DNA of 64,000 bases from Sisyra terminalis (Eukaryota; Arthropoda; Insecta; Neuroptera; Sisyridae), in contig OY292279.1 of NCBI GenBank assembly GCA_958496175.1, forward strand, positions 558,001 through 622,000, read 5' to 3'. The translations under genes were made by a program, and so were the position numbers. Shown piece after piece: positions 53,144 to 64,000 of this stretch (the first letter of the stretch is position 1; each line of letters starts with the position of its first letter). The notes under the pieces are model-generated. The model was given only the letters and a program-made list of their open reading frames with translations. It was not told the origin of the DNA and ran no database searches.

Positions 53144-53925
53144 ATATTACCGCAAAATAACCGCAAAGATATCCGCAAAAATAACCGCAATGATATCCGC
53201 AAAAATAACCGCAATAATATCCGCAAAAATAACCGCAATGATATCCGCAAAAATAACCGCAATAATATCCGCAAAAATAACCGCAAATGTTACCGCAAAA
53301 TAACCGCAATAATATCCGCAAAAATAACCGCAAAAATAACCGCAAATATCACCGCAAAATAACCGCAATGATATCCGCAAAAATAACCGCAATAATATCC
53401 GCAAAAATAACCGCTAATATCACCGCAAAATAACCGCAATGATATCCGCAAAAATAACCGCAAATATTACCGCAAAATAACCGCAATGTTATCCGCAAAA
53501 ATAACCGCAATGATATCCGCAAAAATAACCGCAATAATATCCGCAAAAATAACCGCAATGATATCCGCAAAAATAACAGCAAATATTACCGCAAAATAAC
53601 CGCAATGATATCCGCAAATATCACCGCAAAATAACCGCCATGATATCCGCAAAAATAACCGCAATGATTTCCGCAAAAATAACCGCAAATATTACCGCAA
53701 AATAACCGCAATGATATCCGCTAAAATAACCGCAAATATCACCGCAAAATAACCGCAATGATATCCGCAAAAATAACCGCAAATATCACCGCAAAATAAC
53801 CGCAATGATATCCGCAAAAATAACCGCAAATATCACCGCAAAATAACCGTAATGATATCCGCAAAATTAACCGCAAATATTACAGCAAAATAACCGCAAT
53901 AATATCCGCAAAAATAACCGCAAAT
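52330..53925 (-). repeat. Duplicated block H16, copy 1
   Basis: This block matches 62310-63905 at an offset of 9979 bp. Markers are CCGTAATGATATCC near 52451 and 62430, AACCCCAAATATCACC near 52686 and 62665, CCGCATAATAACC near 52819 and 62798, and CCGCCATGATATCC near 52240 to 53637 and 63615. One private difference is CCGCATTGATATCC near 53115. Confidence 0.82.
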
Positions 53926-55875
53926 ATCACCGCAAAATAACCGCAATGATATCCGCAAAAATAACCGCAATAATATCCGCAAAAATAACCGCAATAATAT
54001 CCGCAAAAATAATCGCAATGATATCCGCAAAAATAACCGCAAATATCACCGCATAATAACCGCAATGATATCCGCAAAAATAACCGCAATAATATCCGCA
54101 AAAATAACCGCAAATATCACCGCAAAATAACCGCAATGATATCCGCAAAAATAACCGCAAATATTACCGCAAAATAACCGCAATGATATCCGCAAAAATA
54201 ACAGCAAATATTACCGCAAAATAACCGCAATGATATCCGCAAATATCACCGCAAAATAACCGCAATGATATCCGCAAAAATAACCGCAATGATTTCCGCA
54301 AAAATAACCGCAAATATTACCGCAAAATAACCGCAATGATATCCGCTAAAATAACCGCAAATATCACCGCAAAATAACCGCAATGATATCCGCAAAAATA
54401 ACCGCAATAATATCCGCAAAAATAACCGCAATAATATCCGCAAAAATAATCGCAATGATATCCGCAAAAATAACCGCAAATATCACCGCATAATAACCGC
54501 AATGATATCCGCAAAAATAACCGCAATAATATCCGCAAAAATAACCGCAAATATCACCGCAAAATAACCGCAATGATATCCGCAAAAATAACCGCAAATA
54601 TTACCGCAAAATAACCGCAATGATATCCGCAAAAATAACCGCAATGATATCCGCAAAAATAACCGCAATAATATCCGCAAAAATAACCGCAATGATATCC
54701 GCAAAAATAACCGCAATAATATCCGCAAAAATAACCGCAATAATATCCGCAAAAATAACCGCAAATATTACCGCAAAATAACCGCAATGATATCCGCAAA
54801 AATAACCGCAAAATAACCGCAATGATATCCGCAAAAATAACCGCAATAATATCCGCAAAAATAACCGCAATGATATCCGCAAAAATAACCGCAAATATTA
54901 CCGCAACATAACCGCAATGATATCCGCAAAAATAACCGCAAATATCACCGCAAAATAACCGCAATGATATCCGCAAAAATAACCGCAAATATCACCGCAA
55001 AATAACCGCAATGATATCCGCAAAAATAACCGCAAATATTACAGCAAAATAACCGCAATAATATCCGCAAAAATAACCGCAAATATTACCGCAAAATAAC
55101 CGCAATGATATCCGCAAAAATAACCGCAAATATCACCGCAAAATAACCGCAATGATATCCGCAAAAATAACCGCAATGATTTCCGCAAAAATAACCGCAA
55201 ATATTACCGCAAAATAACCGCAATGATATCCGCTAAAATAACCGCAAATATCACCGCAAAATAACCGCAATGATATCCGCAAAAATAACCGCAATAATAT
55301 CCGCAAAAATAACCGCAATAATATCCGCAAAAATAACCGCAATGATATCCGCAAAAATAACCGCAAATATCACCGCATAATAACCGCAATGATATCCGCA
55401 AAAATAACCGCAATAATATCCGCAAAAATAACCGCAAATATCACCGCAAAATAACCGCAATGATATCCGCAAAAATAACCGCAAATATTACCGCAAAATA
55501 ACCGCAATGATATCCGCAAAAATAACCGCAATGATATCCGCAAAAATAACCGCAATAATATCCGCAAAAATAACCGCAATGATATCCGCAAAAATAACCG
55601 CAATAATATCCGCAAAAATAACCGCAAATATTACCGCAAAATAACCGCAATGATATCCGCAAAAATAACCGCAAAATAACCGCAATGATATCCGCAAAAA
55701 TAACCGCAATAATATCCGCAAAAATAACCGCAATGATATCCGCAAAAATAACCGCAAATATTACCGCAAAATAACCGCAATGATATCCGCAAAAATAACC
55801 GCAAATATCACCGCAAAATAACCGCAATGATATCCGCAAAAATAACCGCAATGATTTCCGCAAAAATAACCGCAA
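53880..55875 (-). repeat. Local duplications of 887, 1231 and 1668 bp
   Basis: The motif set ATATCCGCTAAAATAACC, a run of At/Ac units, AATAATCGC and CCGCATAATAACC occurs near 52.67-52.83, 53.93-54.05, 54.34-54.49 and 55.23-55.38 kb. About 54246-54990 recurs at 55133-55875 (887 bp). The last copy has AATAACCGC in place of AATAATCGC. Confidence 0.72.
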
Positions 55876-55989
55876 ATATTACCGCAAAATAACCGCAATG
55901 ATATCCGCAAAAATAACCGCAAATATCACCGCAAAATAACCGCAATGATATCCGCAAAAATAACCGCCATAATATCCGCAAAAATATCC

Positions 55990-57560
55990 GCAATGATATC
56001 CGCAAAATTAACCGCAAATATTACAGCAAAATAACCGCAATAATATCCGCAAAAATAACCGCAAATATTACCGCAAAATTACCGCAATGATATCCGCAAA
56101 AATAACCGCAATAATTTCCGCAAAAATAACCGCAATAATATCCGCAAAAATAACCGCAATGATATCCGCAAAAATAACCGCAAATATTACCGCAAAATAA
56201 CCGCAATGATATCCGCAAAAATAACCGCAATAATATCCGCAATAATAACCGCAAATGTTACCGCAAAATAACCGCAATGATATCCGCAAAAATAACCGCA
56301 ATGATATCCGCGAAAATAACCGCAATAATATCCGCAAAAATAACCGCAATGATATTCGCAAAAATAACCGCAAATATTACCGCAAAATAACCGTAATGAT
56401 ATCCGCAAAAATAACCGCAATAATATCCGCAAAAATAACCGCAATGATATCCGCAAAATTAACCGCAAATATTACAGCAAAATAACCGCAATAATATCCG
56501 CAAAAATAACCGCAAATATTACCGCAAATATCTCCGCAAAATAACCGCAATGATATCCGCAAATATCACCGCAAAATAACCGCAATGATATCCGCAAAAA
56601 TAACCGCAATAATATCCGCAAAAATAACCGCAATAATATCCGCTAAAATAACCGCAATGATATCCGCAAAAATAACCGCAAATATCACCGCAAAATAACC
56701 GCAATGATATCCGCAAAAATAACCGCAATAATATCCGCAATAATAACCGCAAATGTTACCGCAAAATAACCGCAATGATATCCGCAAAAATAACCGCAAT
56801 GATATCCGCAAAAATAACCGCCATAATATCCGCAAAAATATCCGCAATGATATCCGCAAAATTAACCGCAAATATTACAGCAAAATAACCGCAATAATAT
56901 CCGCAATAATAACCGCAAATGTTACCGCAAAATAACCGCAATGATATCCGCAAAAATAACCGCAATAATTTCCGCAAAAATAACCGCAATAATATCCGCA
57001 AAAATAACCGCAATGATATCCGCAAAAATAACCGCAAATATTACCGCAAAATAACCGCAATGATATCCGCAAAAATAACCGCAATAATATCCGCAATAAT
57101 AACCGCAAATGTTACCGCAAAATAACCGCAATGATATCCGCAAAAATAACCGCAATGATATCCGCGAAAATAACCGCAATAATATCCGCAAAAATAACCG
57201 CAATGATATTCGCAAAAATAACCGCAAATATTACCGCAAAATAACCGTAATGATATCCGCAAAAATAACCGCAATAATATCCGCAAAAATAACCGCAATG
57301 ATATCCGCAAAATTAACCGCAAATATTACAGCAAAATAACCGCAATAATATCCGCAAAAATAACCGCAAATATTACCGCAAATATCTCCGCAAAATAACC
57401 GCAATGATATCCGCAAATATCACCGCAAAATAACCGCAATGATATCCGCAAAAATAACCGCAATAATATCCGCAAAAATAACCGCAATAATATCCGCTAA
57501 AATAACCGCAATGATATCCGCAAAAATAACCGCAAATATCACCGCAAAATAACCGCAATG
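55990..57560 (-). repeat. 854-bp tandem duplication H17
   Basis: Adjacent copies at about 55990-56700 and 56844-57560. Shared markers are AATAATTTCCGC near 56109 and 56963, AATAATAACC near 56242 and 57096, CGCGAAAATAACC near 56310 and 57164, AATGATATTCGC near 56349 and 57203, and ATATCTCCGC near 56527 and 57381. Related copies lie at about 48.6-49.4 and 59.98-60.78 kb. Confidence 0.78.
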
Positions 57561-57656
57561 ATATCCGCAAAAATAACCGCAATAATATCCGCAAAAATAA
57601 CCGCAATTATCACCGCAAAATAACCGCAATGATATCCGCAAAAATAACCGCAAATA

Positions 57657-59051
57657 TTACCGCAAAATTACCGCAATGATATCCGCAAAAATAACCGCAA
57701 ATATTACAGCAAAATAACCGCAATAATATCCGCAAAAATAACCGCAATGATATCCGCAAAAATAACCGCAAAAATCACCGCAAAATAACCGCAATGATAT
57801 CCGCAAAAATAACCGCAATGATATCCGCAAAAATAACCGCAATAATATCCGCAAAAATAACCGCAATGATATCCGCAAAAATAACCGCAAATATTACCGC
57901 AAAATAACCGCAATGATATCCGCAAAAATAACCGCAAATATCACCGCAAAATAACCGCAATGATATCCGCAAAAATAACCGCAATGATATCCGCAAAAAT
58001 AACCGCAAATATCACCGCAAAATAACCGCAATGATATCCGCAAAAATAACCGCAATAATATCCGCAATAATAACCGCAATAATATCCGCAAAAATAACCG
58101 CAATGATATCCGCAAAAATAACCGCAAATATCACCGCAAAATAACCGCAATGATATCCGCAAAAATAACCGCAATAATATCCGCAAAAATAACCGCAAAT
58201 ACCTCCGCAAAATAACCGCAATGATATCCGCAAAAATAACCGCAAATATAACCGCAAAATAACCGCAATGATATCCGCAAAAATAACCGCAATAATATCC
58301 GCAAAAATAACCGCAATGATATCCGCAAAAATAACCGCAATAATATCCGCAAAAATAACCATAAATATTACCGCAAAATAACCGCAATAATATCCGCAAA
58401 AATAACCGCAATGATATCTGCAAAAATAACCGCAAATATTACCGCAAAATAACCGCAATGATATCCGCAAAAATAACCGCAATAATATCCGCAAAAATAA
58501 CCGCAATGATATCCGCAAAATGAACCGCAAATATTACAGCAAAATAACCGCAATAATATCCGCAAAAGTAACCGCAAATATTACCGCAAAATAACCGCAA
58601 ATATCACCGCAAAATAACCGCAATGATATCCGCAAAAATAACCGCAAATATCACCGCAAAATAACCGCAATGATATCCGCAAAAATAACCGCAATAATAT
58701 CCGCAAAAATAACCGCAATAATATCCGCAAAAATAACCGCAATGATATCCGCAAATATAACCGCAAATATCACCGCAAAATAACCGCAATGATATCCGCA
58801 AAAATAACCGCAATAAAATCCGCAAAAATAACCGCAATAATATCCGCAAAAATAACCGCAATGATATCCGCAAAAATAACCGCAAATATCACCGCAAAAT
58901 AACCGCAATGATATCCGCAAAAATAACCGCAATGATATCCGCAAAAATAATCGCAATAATATCCGCAAAAATAACCGCAATGATATCCGCAAAAATAACC
59001 GCAAATATTACCGCAAAATAACCGCAATGATATCCGCAAAAATAACCGCAA
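57657..59051 (-). repeat. Third copy of the H15 middle part
   Basis: This segment matches about 49443-50885 (offset 8214 then 8238 bp) and hence also about 60830-62270. It is more diverged: it has CAAAAATCACC near 57768, AATACCTCCGC near 58197 and ATATCTGC near 58415, and lacks some changes shared by the other two. This suggests that 48.3-50.9 and 59.7-62.3 kb separated from each other more recently. Confidence 0.72.
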
Positions 59052-59654
59052 ATATCACCGCAAAATAACCGCAATGATATCCGCAAAAATAACCGCAATG
59101 ATATCCGCAAAAATAACCGCAAATATCACCGCAAAATAACCGCAATGATATCCGCAAAAATAACCGCAATAATATCCGCAAAAATAACCGCAATAATATC
59201 CGCAAAAACAACCGCAATGATATCCGCAAAAATAACCGCAAATATCACCGCAAAATAACCGCAATGATATCCGCAAAAATAACCGCAATAATATCCGCAC
59301 AAATAACCGCAAATATCACCGCAAAATAACCAATATGATATCCGCAAATATTACCGCAAAATAACCGCAATGATATCCGCAAAAATAACCGCAATGATAT
59401 CCGCAAAAATAACCGCAATTATCACCGCAAAATAACCGCAATGATATCCGCAAAAATAACCGCAAATATTACCGCAAAATAACCGCAATGATATCCGCAA
59501 AAATAACCGCAATAATATCCGCAAAAATAACCGCAATGATGTCCGCAAAATGAACCGCAAATATTACAGCAAAATAACAGCAATAATATCCGCAAAAATA
59601 ACCGCAAATATTACCGCAAAATAACCGCAATGATATCCGCAAAAATAACCGCAA

Positions 59655-62320
59655 AATAACCGCAATGATATCCGCAAAAATAACCGCAATAATATCCGCA
59701 AAAATAACCGCAATGATATCCGCAAAAATATCCGCAAATATTACCGCAAAATAACCGCAATGATATCCGCAAAAATAACCGCAAATATCACCGCAAAATA
59801 ACCGCAATGATTTCCGCAAAAATAACCGCAAATATTACCGCAAAATAACCGCAATGATATCCGCAAAAATAACCGCAAATATCACCGCAAAATAACCGCA
59901 ATGATATCCGCAAAAATAACCGCAATAATATCCGCAAAAATATCCGCAATGATATCCGCAAAATTAACCGCAAATATTACAGCAAAATAACCGCAATAAT
60001 ATCCGCAAAAATAACCGCAAAGATTACCGCAAAATAACCGCAATGATATCCGCAAAAATAACCGCAATAATATCCGCAATAATAACCGCAAATGTTACCG
60101 CAAAATAACCGCAATGATATCCGCAAAAATAACCGCAATAATTTCCGCAAAAATAACCGCAATAATATCCGCAAAAATAACCGCAATGATATCCGCAAAA
60201 ATAACCGCAAATATTACCGCAAAATAACCGCAATGATATCCGCAAAAATAACCGCAATAATATCCGCAATAATAACCGCAAATGTTACCGCAAAATAACC
60301 GCAATGATATCCGCAAAAATAACCGCAATGATATCCGCGAAAATAACCGCAATAATATCCGCAAAAATAAACGCAATGATATTCGCAAAAATAACCGCAA
60401 ATATTACCGCAAAATAACCGTAATGATATCCGCAATAATAACCGCAATAATATCCGCAAAAATAACCGCAATGATATCCGCAAAATTAACCGCAAATATT
60501 ACAGCAAAATAACCGCAATAATATCCGCAAAAATAACCGCAAATATTACCGCAAATATCTCCGCAAAATAACCGCAATGATATCCGCAAATATCACCGCA
60601 AAATAACCGCAATGATATCCGCAAAAATAACCGCAATAATATCCGCAAAAATAACCGCAATAATATCCGCTAAAATAACCGCAATGATATCCGCAAAAAT
60701 AACCGCAAATATCACCGCAAAATAACCGCAATGATATCCGCAAAAATAACCGCAATAATATCCGCAAAAATAACCGCAATTATCACCGCAAAATAACCGC
60801 AATGATATCCGCAAAAATAACCGCAAATATTACCGCAAAATAACCGCAATGATATCCGCAAAAATAACCGCAAATATTACAGCAAAATAACCGCAATAAT
60901 ATCCGCAAAAATAACCGCAATGATATCCGCAAAAATAACCGCAAATATCACCGCAAAATATCCGCAATGATATCCGCAAAAATAACCGCAATGATATCCG
61001 CAAAAATAACCGCAATAATATCCGCAAAAATAACCGCAATGATATCCGCAAAAATAACCGCAAATATTACCGCAAAATAACCGCAATGATATCCGCAAAA
61101 ATAACCGCAAATATCATCGCAAAATAACCGCAATAATATCCGCAAAAATAACCGAAATGATATCCGCAAAAATAACCGCAAATATCACCGCAAAATAACC
61201 GCAATGATATCCGCAAAAATAACCGCAATGATATCCGCAAAAATAACCGCAATAATATCCGCAAAAATAACCGCAATGATATCCGCAAAAATAACCGCAA
61301 ATATTACCGCAAAATAACCGCAATGATATCCGCAAAAATAACCGCAAATATCACCGCAAAATAACCGCAATGATATCCGCAAAAATAACCGCAATGATAT
61401 CCGCAAAAATAACCGCAAATATAACCGCAAAATAACCGCAATGATATCCGCAAAAATAACCGCAATAATATCCGCAAAAATAACCGCAATGATATCCGCA
61501 AAAATAACCGCAATAATATCCGCAAAAATAACCATAAATATTACCGCAAAATAACCGCAATAATATCCGCAAAAATAACCGCCATGATATCCGCAAAAAT
61601 AACCGCAAATATTACCGCAAAATAACCGCAATGATATCCGCAAAAATAACCGCAATGATATCCGCAAAATGAACCGCAAATATTACAGCAAAATAACCGC
61701 AATAATATCCGCAAAAATAACCGCAAATATTACCGCCAAATAACCGCAAATATCACCGCAAAATAACCGCAATGATATCCGCAAAAATAACCGCAAATAT
61801 CACCGCAAAATAACCGCAATGATATCCGCAAAAATAACCGCAATAATATCCGCAAAAATAACCGCAATAATATCCGCAAAAATAACCGCAATGATATCCG
61901 CAAATATAACCGCAAATATCACCGCAAAATAACCGCAATGATATCCGCAAAAATAACCGCAATAAAATCCGCAAAAATAACCGCAATAATATCCGCAAAA
62001 ATAACCGCAAAGATATCCGCAAAAATAACCGCAAATATCACCGCAAAATAACCGCAATGATATCCGCAAAAATAACCGCAATGATATCCGCAAAAATAAC
62101 CGCAATAATATCCGCAACAATAACCGCAATGATATCCGCAAAAATAACCGCAAATATTACCGCAAAATAACCGCAATGATATCCGCAAAAATAACCGCAA
62201 TAATATCCGCAAAAATAACCGCAATAATATCCGCAAAAATAACCGCAATGATATCCGCAAAAATAACCGCAAATATCACCCCAAAAATCCGCAATGATAT
62301 CCGCAAAAATAACCGCAAAT
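59655..62320 (-). repeat. Duplicated block H15, copy 2
   Basis: This is the second copy of 48280-50930, with few differences, such as AAATATCATCGC near 61113 and AAAGATATCC near 62010. It is followed immediately by a copy of 52.33-53.93 kb, so about 1.4 kb present in the other locus is missing here. Confidence 0.84.
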
Positions 62321-63905
62321 ATCACCGCAAAATAACCGCAATGATATCCGCAAAAATAACCGCAAATATCACCGCAAAATAACCGCAATGATATCCGCAA
62401 AAATAACCGCAAATATCACCGCAAAATAACCGTAATGATATCCGCAAAATTAACCGCAAATATTACAGCAAAATAACCGCAATAATATCCGCAAAAATAA
62501 CCGCAAATATTACCGCAAAATAACCGCAATGATATCCGCAAAAATAACCGCAAATATCACCGCAAAATAACCGCAATGATATCCGCAAAAATAACCGCAA
62601 TGATTTCCGCAAAAATAACCGCAAATATTACCGCAAAATAACCGCAATGATATCCGCTAAAATAACCCCAAATATCACCGCAAAATAACCGCAATGATAT
62701 CCGCAAAAATAACCGCAATAATATCCGCAAAAATAACCGCAATAATATCCGCAAAAATAATCGCAATGATATCCGCAAAAATAACCGCAAATATCACCGC
62801 ATAATAACCGCAATGATATCCGCAAAAATAACCGCAATAATATCCGCAAAAATAACCGCAAATATCACCGCAAAATAACCGCAATGATATCCGCAAAAAT
62901 AACCGCAAATATTACCGCAAAATAACCGCAATGATATCCGCAAAAATAACCGCAATGATATCCGCAAAAATAACCGCAATAATATCCGCAAAAATAACCG
63001 CAATGATATCCGCAAAAATAACCGCAATAATATCCGCAAAAATAACCGCAATAATATCCGCAAAAATAACCGCAAATATTACCGCAAAATAACCGCAATG
63101 ATATCCGCAAAAATAACCGCAAATATTACCGCAAAATAACCGCAAAGATATCCGCAAAAATAACCGCAATGATATCCGCAAAAATAACCGCAATAATATC
63201 CGCAAAAATAACCGCAATGATATCCGCAAAAATAACCGCAATAATATCCGCAAAAATAACCGCAAATGTTACCGCAAAATAACCGCAATAATATCCGCAA
63301 AAATAACCGCAAAAATAACCGCAAATATCACCGCAAAATAACCGCAATGATATCCGCAAAAATAACCGCAATAATATCCGCAAAAATAACCGCTAATATC
63401 ACCGCAAAATAACCGCAATGATATCCGCAAAAATAACCGCAAATATTACCGCAAAATAACCGCAATGTTATCCGCAAAAATAACCGCAATGATATCCGCA
63501 AAAATAACCGCAATAATATCCGCAAAAATAACCGCAATGATATCCGCAAAAATAACAGCAAATATTACCGCAAAATAACCGCAATGATATCCGCAAATAT
63601 CACCGCAAAATAACCGCCATGATATCCGCAAAAATAACCGCAATTATTTCCGCAAAAATAACCGCAAATATTACCGCAAAATAACCGCAATGATATCCGC
63701 TAAAATAACCGCAAATATCACCGCAAAATAACCGCAATGATATCCGCAAAAATAACCGCAAATATCACCGCAAAATAACCGCAATGATATCCGCAAAAAT
63801 AACCGCAAATATCACCGCAAAATAACCGTAATGATATCCGCAAAATTAACCGCAAATATTACAGCAAAATAACCGCAATAATATCCGCAAAAATAACCGC
63901 AAATA
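62310..63905 (-). repeat. Duplicated block H16, copy 2
   Basis: This is the second copy of 52330-53925, ending near the right edge of the window. One private change is AATTATTTCCGC near 63642, where copy 1 has AATGATTTCCGC near 53663. The remaining bases to 64000 are ordinary A and B units. Confidence 0.82.
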
Positions 63906-64000
63906 TTACCGCAAAATAACCGCAATGATATCCGCAAAAATAACCGCAAATATCACCGCAAAATAACCGCAATGATATCCGCAAAAATAACCGCAATGAT

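Larger units (their letters stand above)
26562..64000 (-). repeat. Satellite array, right arm (GCGG strand on -)
   Basis: This is the same repeat family as the left arm in reverse orientation. The + strand reads CCGCAAAAATAA and CCGCAATGATAT style 12-mers, the reverse complements of the left-arm units. A units (24 bp) and B units (23 bp) alternate irregularly. Rare variants seen in the left arm recur here, including GCTGTAATATTT next to GCGGTTAATTTT and a TTTATGG variant. Variants that are rare on the left, such as GCGGTAACATTT, are common here. The arm continues past base 64000. No gene or unique sequence is present. Confidence 0.97.

Noticed and set aside
1..64000. CRISPR array
   Set aside because: There are no variable spacers. 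The 8-bp segments between GCGG motifs come from a handful of types and no cas genes are present.
1..64000. Telomeric repeat array or fused telomeres
   Set aside because: The opposed G-rich strands resemble a head-to-head fusion. However, the 24/23-bp unit mix has no run of three or more G in its consensus, and kilobase block duplications are not typical of telomerase-made DNA. I keep it only as a remote possibility.
1..64000. Plasmid or phage replication iterons
   Set aside because: Iteron clusters are short (usually fewer than about 20 copies) and adjoin a replication gene. Here there are thousands of 12-mers and no gene.
26562..64000. Right arm as a simple fold-back (reverse-complement) copy of the left arm from a chimeric read
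   Set aside because: Unit order diverges beyond the 47-bp palindrome arms, and the 26.7-29.8 kb regime has no mirror counterpart at 23.3-26.4 kb. A scaffolding join is still possible.

Overview
The whole 64 kb window is one tandem-repeat (satellite) array. I find no gene, RNA gene, transposon, promoter or other single-copy sequence, and the array runs off both ends. Its base period is 12 bp: the tetranucleotide GCGG followed by an 8-bp AT-rich spacer. Two alternating 12-mers form two kinds of unit. Unit A is 24 bp: GCGGTTATTTTT, then GCGGATATCATT (Ac) or GCGGATATTATT (At). Unit B is 23 bp: the shortened 11-mer GCGGTTATTTT, then GCGGTGATATTT (Bg) or GCGGTAATATTT (Ba). GC content is about 33-39 % in every unit, and one strand is G/T-rich and poor in C.

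Layout: from 1 to 26561 the GCGG strand is the + strand. From 26562 to 64000 it is the - strand. The switch is a single sharp junction inside an imperfect palindrome (47-bp arms at 26515-26561 and 26588-26634, 26-nt centre). The G-rich strands point toward each other across it. Next to the junction (about 26.7-29.8 kb) lies an unusual stretch with long runs of A units and few B units; elsewhere A runs are short and B units frequent. Rare variant combinations occur on both sides of the junction, so both halves derive from one parent array.

Above the unit level, kilobase blocks are copied with near identity: tandem copies of about 2489 and 1800 bp between 5.5 and 12.9 kb, about 1465 bp at 32.3-35.2 kb, about 2178 bp at 41.3-45.3 kb and about 854 bp at 56.0-57.6 kb. 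Dispersed copies lie 3.1-11.4 kb apart. These have no regular period, as expected from repeated unequal exchange or replication-based amplification.

The many open frames of 60-250 codons are by-products of the repeat. A units are free of stops in all three frames of the GCGG strand. Each B unit shifts the frame by one, and its TGA or TAA is in frame in only one of the three phases, so a frame normally survives two B units and ends at the third. Most such frames in the left half also lack an ATG start.

Organism: nothing here identifies a species. A gene-free satellite longer than 64 kb with nested higher-order duplications suggests a eukaryotic nuclear chromosome (centromeric, pericentromeric, subtelomeric or B-chromosome heterochromatin) assembled from long reads. 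This is inference. Block limits were placed by eye from marker variants and are good to a few tens of bases.
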